From positions 252,191 to 316,190 of the forward strand of contig CAUJNA010003297.1 of assembly GCA_963377175.1 (NCBI GenBank): a stretch of 64,000 bases of DNA, read 5' to 3'. This document shows positions 45,673 to 57,440 of this stretch, one piece after another; within the stretch, counting starts at the first letter, position 1; each line of letters begins with the position of its first letter. The notes beneath the pieces were generated by a model. That model saw only the letters and a list, made by a program, of their open reading frames with translations, was not told where the DNA came from and ran no database searches. A program made the position numbers and the translations under genes. This DNA is from Effrenium voratum (Eukaryota > Sar > Dinophyceae > Suessiales > Symbiodiniaceae).

Positions 45673-47838
45673 CTGCAACTTGTGCCACGATAGGAATTTG
45701 CTCCTCCGCCTCCTCGGCATCGCCGGCCTCGCGCATACTCCGCAGCGTTTGCTGCAGCAAATCCGTGAGGTCCTCTGCCGGGCCAGGCTCGTCTGCTGAC
45801 TCTACGCCGTCCTGGCAGGACCAAAGTGCTACATTCGCCCCTTTGCCCATAAGGAAAAGGATCTATGAAACATCGTTAAACATTCGGAGCCAGTCATATG
45901 GTCATCATCATCTGAACCTGCGATGTATGACACTGTTGCAATTCTGCCACCAAGTAGTCTCCCGCCCTTTATCGCCCTTTTGGGAGCAATCTTCCAAGGC
46001 CCAAGGCACCCAGGCATCAAGTGCACAGGAAAATGCGCTCCCTTTGGCTCCTCCGTAAGCCCCTGGCGGCCCGCGTTGGCCCGTGCCGCCAGGGGCGCTG
46101 CCAGCGCCCCGGGGCGCAAGGCCGTGCCAGCGCGGTAGCCCATGCGCTGCAGCAACGTGAAGCCCAGGCCGTAGGTGGCCGACAGCTCCTGACGTGCGCA
46201 CGCTACACATTCAGTCCCAAGGCTCGAAGGAGCAACTGGGAAACTGAAAGGTCCGCAGTGCGGGATTGAGTGTGTACGTAATTCTGTGCCACTTGTCACT
46301 ACGCCCGACGACGTCTGTGGCTTTAGGCAAAGCCGTCCTTTCGACCTTCGAGTGCCAAAGTGTGCAAGCAAGAAGCATTGCAAGCATGGTTTCCAAGCAC
46401 GAGCCCGGCGAAGGCTGAGCCCAGATTGGGGTAAGCGCCCTCATATTTCAGAAAAACGTCCTCGATCCAATAAAAAGGCGCCCAATCCAAACTTAAAGAA
46501 ATTTCTGAAAAGGCAAAAAAACTGCACACTTAAGACGTCACAGGAACACTCATATTTCATCATGCCCCTCTGCCCAACTACTGACAAGTTGCTTGCAACA
46601 AACAGCGCCGCTCACATAATCCGCACTGCCCGCCCGCAGATCGCTGCAAGAGCGTGCTCAAACAAATATCCAGGCATCCATCAACACGTCAAATGCTTCT
46701 TGAGATGTCCTGCTGCGAGAGTGGTGGAAGCTCATCTTTCTGTCCACGTTCATCGCCGGGCAAAGTAGTCGATTCCTCGGCAAATGGCAATGGTAAAAGG
46801 CAGCTTCTAGGAGGTCCGTGAAAGAAAGGGAGGGCACTGCCTTGGGCTTTAAAGTAGGTATCAGCTGGTCCATAGCCAACCACCCACGCCCAATTCACCA
46901 GCCTTGCAATCCCCCCATCAACCATCCCCGCGAGGATTCACACTCAAGAAAAAAGGACATATTTGTTCCGGGGTTCGCATCACGTGGCGTCGAAAGTGAA
47001 GGCTTCCCTCCTGCAACTAAAACTCCAGAAAGAGTTCAAGCAGTTTGACATGCCTGATCACATCCCCCTATCACCAACCTGGCTTCACGGTGTCACTGGA
47101 ATTAAGCGGGACGCTCGCTGTGCCAAGCCTCGGTGGCCTGAAGGAAAGTGGTGACCCGCGGCTTCTTGCGGCTCGTCTTTCCGCGCATCGGGCCAGCGAG
47201 AAAGCCGTGGGGAAATCAAAGGGATGCCAAGGGAACCCCCGGGGTGACCCATGCGTTCCAACAAATGGGTCTTCGGATGCTACACACACATTGACGCATC
47301 AGTAGCTGGCAGTTTCGGGAGATGTTGAAGACATGGAGATGTTGTACTGCGTGATTTAGCACTGGATGAACAGCAGGGAAGATGTTGTTGAACTCGAATG
47401 TTGGCGTGAATGTTGAATGGCTAGTAGCAGTAGCAAATGGCAGTTCATTCTACCTCTGTGACTCTGTGCCCGTGACTTTAGAACGTACGCACGGGCATCT
47501 CAGCTGTGAGAAAATGATGAGAATACATTTTAGTCAAATAGACTGGAGCCATGCAAGTGTCCCAGTCTGTCCATATTAGTTGAGGCGCGAATGCGATCGG
47601 CTTGCATGGACTTTGCAAAAACGCAGCACCTTGTGAGCCAAAGTCATAGATTCTGCCAAGGAAACACAAACGAAGGGGCTGCAGTTCAAGCGGGTTCTAA
47701 TTCAACCTTGACTATACTGAAGACTCCCCCTGACACATGTTAGCCTCCAATCTACAGGCCATCACATGATCAAGACAGGCATCATGCCTGAGCTCACAGT
47801 GGTGCTGTTGTCATCGTCCGACTCCTCGCCGTCCTCCC
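45673..47838 (-). CDS. G-patch domain protein (partial exon set)
   Basis: Exon 46049-46188 on the minus strand encodes ELSATYGLGFTLLQRMGY followed by a Gly/Ala/Leu-rich stretch ending near GRQGLTEE. It matches the G-patch consensus: aromatic-GxG, LLxxMGY, then spaced glycines, closest in my judgement to the GPATCH11-type variant. G-patch proteins usually bind RNA and often activate DEAH-box helicases. The exon has AG|G at its acceptor and GA|GC at its donor. Two same-strand exons probably belong to the same gene. One, at 47788-47838, encodes an acidic stretch (GEDGEESDDDNSTTVSSG, with a GC donor). The other, at 45673-45811, encodes a Glu-rich helical segment (LTDLLQQTLRSMREAGDAEE, with a GT donor). 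Phases show that intervening exons are missing. The last two glycines of the G-patch are poorly conserved, so the domain may be divergent. Joining the three exons into one gene is inference. Confidence 0.6.
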
Positions 47839-50800
47839 CTGCAAGGTTCTTGTGTTCGGTTGGCTCAAGCAGGGCTCAGCACGTCTGAGTTTCCTGCAAT
47901 GGACAAGAAAACCAGTGAGCTCACCCTGGTGTTGGTGGGAAACTTACAGAGAGACCATGTTCTTTTACAATTAAGCATAGACTTCAGGATTTTGACCAAT
48001 TTTCAGAATATATGACTAGTCATTGCTATGCTGCCATGATTCCTCATCATGCCGGTTGTAGCACGCCTGCCTTGCTACCCCGCCCCCATGTGCAGGCTGA
48101 AGAAGCAACCACTATAAGCTGCACTTTACTTCCACTAGAAATAGCCTCGTTTGATGTAGGCATGCTGAACCCCAAAACACGAATATCTCCAGTTCAGCTG
48201 TGTTTTATCGTGTAGGGTCTTCTCTGAAGAGCTGGTCCTTCCTTCGCAGGATGCTTTTCAAGGAAAATCGTGCACACGCCTGGGACGTCTGCGGTGGCTG
48301 CGACAGCTGCCTGCAAATGCACGGCTTCAAAACTGCAATCAATGAGTCGTAGCTGGACATGATGCACATGGAAATAACTGAAAGCAACGCCTATGCTAAT
48401 TTGGATTCGGCTGTCTCCAACCAATCTACCAATAACAGAACATCAAGCACCACTAGCCGACAAGTCAAGCACACACTTAAAGACATACAGCTGAATTTCA
48501 CTGTAAACACTTGTAAGACTAAGATTTCAACCACATCAACGGTCTAGACAAATGCCATGCGTGCCTCCGCCGCTTGCTGGCCCTCCACACCCACCGCCTT
48601 GAGAACAAGAGGAGGCACATTCAGCTACTGGGCTAGCTATGCCTTGCGCTGGCACCTCTGACCTCTTGGGTTGGTCTCATATGCAACCCTTGCGGGTGCT
48701 TAGTAAGCTCTGTGGGCCGCTCTCTCTTTCTTGCACTGTTTCTCTCCTAGGCGGGACCAAGACAACGAAGAGCATTAGCCCCTTGGAGGATCCTTTTAGG
48801 TTTCTGGGGCTGCTCCATTCAGGGTACCCTCAAAAACAAATATGACTCATGCTGATTGATTGAGGGCTCTAACCAGTCTTGGTGAGAATCTCGTGGAACA
48901 AGGAACAGGGCGACAATGTCACCCAAAGCTTCGTATACATGCCACATGCAACCGTGTTCAAAATTAAAATTCGAGCAGCTGGAGGAAAAGCCATCGGACA
49001 AAAGCTGGCACTGCAGCGCAGTCTCTGAATCGCAGGTAATTCGTTTCTGAATCAGTGCCTGATCTAGAAGACTTCAAAGGAAGCGGAGGGCAACAAACAT
49101 GCGCCTGTCTTGGCTGCTCCCCGCTGAGCGCAGCCTGGCCGTCAACATCTCATCAATGGCGCCCTGTTCGAATTGCGAGATACTTCAGAACAAATAACAA
49201 CAATTTGGAACCAACCGGTAGCACAAGCAGCCTTCTGCCAACAAGTCAGCGACAATCGTGACCTTCAACCAGCAGGCGCTCGCTGCAGTTGCAAGCATGC
49301 TTGCCCCCTGTCGGTGAGCATGGCTAAGTTGGATATGCGAGCCATCCGCAAAGGCGTCAGTGTGCCAGCTTTGACACCATCAGCAAATTAAATTAGGACC
49401 CGTCTGCTTGCTTTCGAAGGCATGGCGAACAAGGAACCAAAGCCCACTCTCTCTCTCGCTCTAAACCAGACAGCCAGACCCTGACGGCAGCGAGCAACTC
49501 GCGTTTCCAAGCCTCAACCTGGCTGATGGCTGTCACCATGGAACAACACTCCGATTCTCTAAACGTATGTTCCACAAGGGTATGCTTGGTTGCCGCAAAG
49601 TGGTCGTGTGGCAAAAAGTAACCTTATCTTGTAGTTGGCAACTTTTCGTGGGCACCGACCCAGTCCAACAAATTAAGCAGGGTTGCATGGCGACGCTGCT
49701 CCGCTTTGCTACATCAATGCGCAACCTTTCCCTGGGCAACCAGGAACCCTCGAATGTTGATGTGGACGACTGTTAGTGTCACGACACCGGACTATTTAGA
49801 TCAATGTTGCATGTGCTTTTTTTGTTTGCTTGTTTGTTTGTTTTACAACGGCGTTGGCAAACATGGCAATGCTTTAGACAGTTTGACCTGAAAACCAACA
49901 TTGATCCCTATCAATGCTGTACATGTGAATTAGAGGATGCCTGCGCACTGTCCAACACGTGCTACGAAAAGCCTTGCATGCTGCGTCACAGCCCCGGAAA
50001 CAACATCCGCGGAAACACGCTTCTTTGGAGGGAAAACACCTTGGCACAGGTTAACTTGCAATCTCCACACTGCCAAATGATGGGAAAGGTAATGACAATG
50101 TGCCACCCCCGCCTGCTCTGATTGCTCACGGGTGTCTGTGACCTGGGCATCGCAAATGTGGTCCAACAGCTGAAAAGTCCACGCATCCGCCAACATTGAA
50201 TTTCAGGTGAAACTCGCTGGTGTCCGCAAAGTCTATAACAATCTCAACGCTCCACAGGACAGTGTCAGTTATTGCTGCTTGAATGCTTTGCTTCAAGCAT
50301 TAAAAGCAATCGCTGCTGTTGATTTGCCTTCCTGTACGACTAGCCATGGATTCAAGCTGCAACAAAAGTGAGCGAAATTAAATGACATGAAACCATGTAC
50401 CGCTATCAAGATCGTGACCTCGTTGCCTTCAACAGCACCTCTCCAAAGCATCCCCGCTCCAAAGCCGTGCTGAGGTGCTGAATCACACGGTGTGTTGTGA
50501 TTCTACACGTCAACCATGGCAGCTCCCTTCCGTGGGCAAACTAGCGATTTTCGAGCAATTTCCCCTCCAACCCCAAATCCAACCGCATTAGCATACGAAA
50601 CCAATACCATACCAATAGGAAACCAACATTCAACCAAATCTCAACTTAATCAAGTATCGAAACGGGTCACTGATTTCCTCTGCTTAGATTCGTTACTCGG
50701 CAAGTGTTACTCCAAGGCCGTGGGACTGAAAAGGACCGAATCGGAACTCCGATTTGTCAATCATATAGTTTTAGGATGTTTTAGGTGTGCCAGATTAGAA

Positions 50801-50851
50801 GCTTGGGTGTTCTGTATCCTTGACCAGATTGTTTGATGGCACAGTCCCAAC
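47839..50851. other. Gene-poor stretch with weak minus-strand exon hints
   Basis: Near 49481-49518 the minus strand reads VEAWKRELLAAV after an AG|G acceptor. Near 48240-48315 there is another AG|G-bounded open segment. Neither can be assigned. No repeats of note. Confidence 0.4.
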
Positions 50852-50986
50852 CTCGCCCAGGCCACCGGACCCGCGCCAAGGGTGCCACCCTACGTGCCCC
50901 CAGGGCTGCAAGGGCCCCATCAGCACGGACCTCGCGTCGACTCTGAAGCGAAGCAGCCAGGCATTCAACGACTTCACAGGTCTGGC
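50852..50986 (-). CDS. Candidate orphan exon (135 nt)
   Basis: Minus-strand segment with clean edges: AG|G acceptor (TTTCAG|GCCAGACC) and AG|GT donor (GGGCGAG|GTTGGG). Two frames are open across it. One reads CEVVECLAASLQSRREVRAD, the other VKSLNAWLLRFRVDARSVLM. The first looks more protein-like, but neighbouring exons are needed to choose. No family is recognised. Confidence 0.35.
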
Positions 50987-53329
50987 CTGAAATACGAAAT
51001 CCGATGACCTGCAAATGCGAAGACGTATTGATGCAGCCAAGTACTAGTCAGAAGCAAGCAGCAAAATATGCGTTCTTGCAGCTTGCAGTTGACTTCATGC
51101 CCCTGACTAGCTGCAGGAGCCCTGAATGCTCAAAGTTCTCTCGGGACAGCGCTGCAGCAGTGCAGAAATGGCCAGCCGCCGCCTCAGCAGCATGCGTGCG
51201 GCAACATGCTTTAACAAAAAGCCGTCTGACAGTCAAGCCCCTGTACACGGAGGGTCAAGCATGCAAACTCTGTCCACCAGGCCCACACAAACTGCTCGAG
51301 CTTCCTTGCGGCAGCATCTGAGAATCTGCCTTTGTCGATCCTGCTGCAAGTCGCTTAGAGCCCGGCATAAACGGAGCTACCAAAGCCAAGCACCGCCTAG
51401 GGGGCTTGAAATGAGTGGCACGTCAATGCACCTTGGCTACGCTCAAGTGTATAATATGTGCAAAAAGACCAATTCATGCCACCTACTTGAACAACGCTTT
51501 ACAACTTGAAATGCACGAGCATCTCAGCAGGTTGCCTGATCAACATTGTTCTGCTCAATGGAGCCTTCGGCCCGAGGTCAACATTGTGTTGTCCTTCCTT
51601 GCCCCAAGTTAGTAGCAAGGCCCTCAAGCAAAATGTCTCATTGCAGCTCATGGGGAAGTCGGTCGGGACGTGAGTCCCTATGCAAGCGCCCTGCCAGCGT
51701 GTGAAACCTGCCCCAATGCAACGAGCCAACATAGCGGCCAGGGCTAATTCCTGAGGGTGTGAATCTACTCGGAGATCCTTTCATGCACATCATGCACATC
51801 ATGCACATGGGAAATGATGTCCACTCACTATTGGGGAAGGTGTTTCCCATCGGATTTCACAGCCAAACACAGTCGCCAAACACAGGCCCGGGCAAAGTGC
51901 AAGTGGCGCATGGCAGACCTGCCGACTCGGAAGTCGTGCACATGATCTGCCAAAAGCATACCTGAGCTGGGCAAACTTCAAGGGCTGGAGGGCACGTCAC
52001 AAGCAAAACCCGGTGCTAAAGGAGGCTACCCAAGCCAATTGATTGGCCCTTAGTAACCTTGACTTACCCAGGTTTTGATTGTGGCTCATGTTCGGATATA
52101 GCAAATGGATGAAACGAGCACTACCATGGAGCCTCGTGCTCCAACCAATGCTGCATCCTGCCATGCCCGTCTCTCAGCACCCTGCCAAAGTGGGCAGAGC
52201 TGGGTGGCAGCAAGCCGTCGCTGTGTGTGGACCTCAGAATTTCTTTATCGAGTCGAGCAATCTGGGCCGCATTGGTGCATGTATGCCGTTATAGCCAGAA
52301 CACCCGTTTGATGCATCGCTCCCAATCGGCTAGAAGTCCATTTCAAAAAAGATCACTGCCATCCCACGGAGTGCTATGACTGCCTAGCATCATGCTGAAT
52401 AACTCTGCCATGTCAACCAATTGAATAGAAGAGAGAGTGAATGAATGGCTGTTTGCAGCGCTTCATGCTTCGCACGGATTTGCGGCAAAATGATATGTAA
52501 TGGACAATCCAAATACGGGCATCATATGCATGTATACTTAAAATAACAACATGCATATACACAGGTATACACCAGGACCCCCGCCCATACCAATGTTACA
52601 AGAACCTGCAAAAGGCTTCCTAGATTGATCAACATGCATATATCTATCATATAATAATACAATGTGAAATATATAATTCCATTATATATCCATTGAGGGT
52701 ACACATCAAGCAATCAAAGCTCCTGGCAGCAGCAACGCCACGATTTCGGTAGCCTGCGGCATGGCGGCTCAAAGATGTCACAGAAAAGCTGAAGGCGAAC
52801 TCGAGAACTCTATAGCAGTCTCGCAATGAAAAGGCACATGCCACCCTGCCTCTGCAGATCCTTGGCATGCTGCAACTACACAGAAAACCCCATCGACTCA
52901 AACTTAAACTCCAACACCTCAAGTTTGGGTCTAGTAAGAACTGCGTTGTCTGCCACGCAGTTGCGAGAACGTATCAATTTTGCTAAGCAGCTTGAATCAA
53001 ATCAAAGCTTATCACAAACCTCGTATACTCTCGCAACCTTGCCTCTCTGCACTTCAACTGCAACTTGTCGCGTGCTTCAGCTCGTTTGCTCCATCCCGCG
53101 CAGGGATTAAACACATCCCACGTTGGTGCTGCTGTGACATACCGGTTGCTCTGGAGCAAAGTCAAACACTTCCAACTGCAAGAATTGCCATTGCAGCCTA
53201 ATAGTGATTATTAGGGCCATGAAGCACCAGAAGCCCTTCTCCCCGTTCTTGGCTCTGTATTCGAGCACAAACAAGTCAATTCAATATCCTGTCCATGCAG
53301 ATTTGGGGAAGTGTCACAGCAAACAGTTG
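50987..53329. other. Unassigned sequence
   Basis: No recognised gene. A CACATCATG triple repeat at 51782-51808 and AT-rich sequence at 52.5-52.7 kb are the only visible structure. Confidence 0.4.
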
Positions 53330-53553
53330 AGCCGCCAACGTGCAAGCAGCTCGTCGAAAGCAAAGGTGGACAAATCCTCCACGGTAATCTGCAGCCCCGC
53401 CTGAAGTAAAGCACAAATCAACGGGCTGATTTCTGGTGCTTGTCAATGGCCGCAGGGAAGCCAAGACACCAGTGACTCTCCTTCCAAGTGCCATAGTGAG
53501 ATGTCCCAAACCCCTGCCTCACCGGCCTCGGCCTGCACTGCCTGCGCCAGCGC
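53330..53553 (-). CDS. Two candidate exons of an unknown gene
   Basis: Exon 53470-53553 (84 nt, phase 0-0) has AG|G at its acceptor and CTG|GT at its donor. It reads ALAQAVQAEAGEAGVWDISL then WHLEGESL. A second exon starts at 53400 (TTCAG|GCGGGG) and reads AGLQITVEDLSTFAFDELLA then RWRL; its 3' end is uncertain (about 53330). The two join in frame across a 69-nt intron. The product would be helical and acidic. No domain is recognised. They lie about 2.3 kb downstream of the last FG-GAP exon on the same strand, so they could be its 3' end or a separate gene. Confidence 0.4.
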
Positions 53554-55856
53554 CTGGGCCTTCGCAGTCCATATGGATCTCTGATGGGTTGCAATACAAT
53601 GGGTGGGGCATGGATTGTCAACGATAAAGGCCACTAAGCTTTCAAAGCTGAGGCACTGCGCAAGGAATGCCCAATCAAACGTGCCCAATAGACAAAGGCT
53701 GAGAGCCCGCGCGAATCTCTCAGAGGTACCGGTGGTGGATGCATACCTTGAGAGCCGGGCTAGTAGAACAAATCACAGATCTGCCTAAAGGGCTGGGCGT
53801 TGAACCCAACGTTTCATCATGGGCATATCTCACCTGCACTGACATGAACATGACTTGCTCAATGTACATGTTATGGCCTTTTAAAAGACGCTGACAGGTG
53901 GGTAGAACATGGGTTATAACAACACAAGAGCGAACCAACGGTTAACGGTACCGTTGTTTGGCTTTGACAGCTTCTTGTTACAACCCGTCTTGTGCGCTGG
54001 ACTCCGCTCGCAGGCTAAGCTTCTGGCAACAATCTCAGGCGAACGACCTGGTCCCATACACCACAAAATCTGTGTTGAAGCAGCTGATAGCTCCCTCCTG
54101 TGTTCGTGTACACTATCCTTGTTTTGACTTTCCTGGCCTTTGCTCAGGGGGACGGCTCATGCTTATCAGATTCAACTTTGAACATGACGCATTGAGCTCC
54201 AAGCACCTTGTGTCAAAATCTGTCTGGCTGCATGACATCTTGACACAAGTGCACCATTCAGGGCACCGCATCTACTAACTGAGTTGAGATGCATTTGTAG
54301 CGGCGTTTAAACTGTGGATCTTGGTAGCAAGTTTGCCAACTTCTGCCAGGCTTGTACATGCAAGTAGTTTGGGTACTTGTGGTGAACTCTACTGGTTGCG
54401 TGGGCACTGCGAAAGAAGCTTATGCGCCTACCAAAACAAATACAACTTTCTAGTGTGGCCTTACAAAGCCAGTCTTGCCTTTCAGTCATCCCCGCCAGCC
54501 TAAATCACTACAAAACACTGCAAACAGCCAGGCAACCAGCTACCCGATCTCTCACACAGTCCTCACTCAAAACCTATTTAAAGTAAACTCCATCAGAAGC
54601 CACTGCAGTTCGGCTTGAGCTGCGGACTGTCGGACGCCGGCGCTTGCGGAGCACAGCCCAAGCGCCCAGGCCTTGCCAAACCCGGGCATCTTTGGCGGCC
54701 ACGGCTGCAAAACCAAAATGCAAGTTAGACGTGCAACAAAAACAATTCACCCACGGCTCAAAACCTTTGTCCCGTTCCGGATTGGGCCGAACACTCTTGT
54801 TTGGGACAATCCGGACCAGTTGGATGGAGCATTCAGAAGCTTGGCTGGCAGCTCCGGCCCGCTCTTCAACTTCCGAACACGTCTGGGTGCGGTGTAGCTT
54901 TGGAATGACCGGAGTGGGGTCTGGAACGGGCGGGCCATCAAATTCTCTCTCCCGCTCTCAATCCAGTCTCTTCTCTGTTTCCCTCTTTCTGGTTTCTTTG
55001 ATTCGGCCTTTGTTTCCCAGGAATAAGGATCTGGGTCTAAGGTTTGGAACAAAGGGTCTGGAACAAAGTTACCGCAGGTGATTATTATTCTTTTATACAT
55101 AAATCAAGGTGATTGTACTTGTATTATATGAGATGCACATGTAATAACTTCATGGGCTGCTCTTCTTTCGAGATCGTTTTCTGATCAACGTGTCGACATG
55201 ATCATTACTATCGTGCATGAGTGGAAGCCAATCAATCGTAACACATTTGCATGACATTGGAACTTCCAGAATATCAGACAGCTGGCACATTCAGTGGCCT
55301 GTCAAGCAGCAACTCACTCACACACACAAAAACAGACAAAGGACCGCGCCCGATGATTTTCCTCGCGCCTGTACCTCATCTGGTCGTCCAAGACACACCT
55401 TGCCCAAGCAGCATGCAGAAGGTGAGGAATTCCAGCTGGATGCGTGAGAAATGGAGCCTTGAAGCGCTCAGCAACTTCACAACTTACGACTTTGTACAGG
55501 CCGCCTCAAATGATTCTAGCAGAAACACTCTTGTCCGTGGACTTTTTCCAGTCTCTGAAAGAGACTGCCAGAGGCGGCACACAGGCCGGGGTGGCCTGTC
55601 GCCTTTCACCTTACTCGCCGCACGATTTTCGCGCGCAAATGCACGGCTGTCTGCCCCTGCAAACAGCTTGGCCCAGCCTTATGTCTCCAACTCTGCATAT
55701 CAGGTGTTTGGGGAATCCAGCCCTTGAACGTTTATCTTGCAAGAGAGCTCTTTGAAAGTGCTGGGCATGTCTGCGCTCGGCCTCGCTGGCCGCGGAAAAT
55801 TGAGCAAATGGGTTTTTGACAGAGACGCTGAGACGCTCACACCAGGATCTCAGCAC
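53554..55856. other. Region expected to hold the FG-GAP gene 3' end
   Basis: The exon at 55857-56123 ends in a GT donor, so at least one further exon should follow here. I could not identify it, nor a terminator or polyadenylation-type signal. Confidence 0.4.
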
Positions 55857-57374
55857 CTGCCTTGCGAAACTTGTAGTGGACAATTTGCTTGGCATCATAC
55901 ACCGGCACGAAAATATCGGCGAAGCCATCATGGTCCACGTCACTGATGGAGGGTCTGCCAATGTCCCCGCCAAGATAGCTGACCTTATTTTTGCTGTACC
56001 GCCAGTCCTCCGTGGAGTCTGACATTGGCGTCAGCAAGAAGATGCTGTTGGAATTGTCCCCCGACACAAAGATCGACGGCTTGCCCTTCATCTTGATCTC
56101 TGGCTGAAAGGCCAAAGCATCACCTGCAAATGCCCAACATGTCTAGTCGTTTTGGCTGCCAAATCTGTGCATCGCAAGTGATACGCACCAAGCACGTAAA
56201 AATACGACCCAACATTGCACATGCTCTGCAGGTGAAAACACCAGTGGCTGCACCCCCCCCTTTGAGCGCGCCTGGGGAGGCCTTGCCCTTGTCTACCTTG
56301 AAGGGAGAGAAGCCTGTAGCCAGCACGTGGCGCGACACATTGGCTGTCTCCAAATCCTCGCTGTCGAAGGTGTAAGCGAAAACTGAGCCGTTCACCGCTG
56401 CATGGTTGGTGACCAACAAATCCAGGTGCCCGTCCTTGGACCAAAGTCTGCTGGAACTTGGCAAGAAGATTGTCTGAAAGGAATCCATCTAACATGATTG
56501 ATCATGTCTGCTCTGTGGACTCAGCTTGCAAGCTAGCTCGGATGCCAAATCTGCTTTGGGCTTCTTATCCTTCATGCATTTGAAGCCACACTTGGATTTG
56601 TTCAACGCAAGAACATGGGCAACCCAATGCAACCGATTCTCGCAGTTGCGCTCGCAGCAGCCTTACGCTAAACATGCAAGTGGAACTCACAAAAAGCTTG
56701 GCCCGCATGGGGCCAGGTTCCGTCTTGCAAGTTGCTACAAGGCGCATATCCCAGTCCCTAGCAAAACGCACGCGTGGACCCAAACCCATGCCGTTGGGGG
56801 CAATTTTGTCGTGTCGGGCGAGGAGCGTTGTTCAAGTCCTCCCAGGAACAGGAGAAGCCAGGGCCCATGGAGCTGTCCAGTTCACGGCTCTTCATGGTGC
56901 TGTTTTTCATGAACCAGTACACCACCTGGCAGTTGCCGCATGAGTCTGACTTTAAAGGGCAGCGCATCTCCATACTGACCAACTTTTGTGGGGTGTGAAC
57001 GGCAGCACAGCGAGAAGCAGGCTGAATAGATTGCGCCAACCCGTCGTTGAGTCGAGCAACTGCACAAAGGCCCAACTCTACAACACCGAGCCTTGCCAGT
57101 GATGAATTCTGGGGCCACCAGTGAGAAGCTTTTGCCCGGGCGCACGCAGAAGAGAAAGTCTGGCCCGGCTCCAAGTTGATGTTCTTGCCAAGGCTCACCA
57201 GACAGGGCGCCCTTCAGGGGCTGATTTGCAATCGAATACATGGACTGCCCGGTGGCACGACCTCCAATGCGCTCACTTCTAAAAGGGATCGCGCATGACA
57301 ACAGGCAAATACAGTACATGGACAAGATGGTAAGAGGTGCTGTAAACAAGGGAATACCGTAAAGTTCACTCAAA

Positions 57375-57440
<66 letters not shown>

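Noticed and set aside
47850..47880. TTGGCTCAAG, matching the last ten bases of the dinoflagellate spliced leader
   Set aside because: A ten-base match has roughly a one-in-eight chance of occurring in a window this size on two strands, and the preceding bases do not match the leader.
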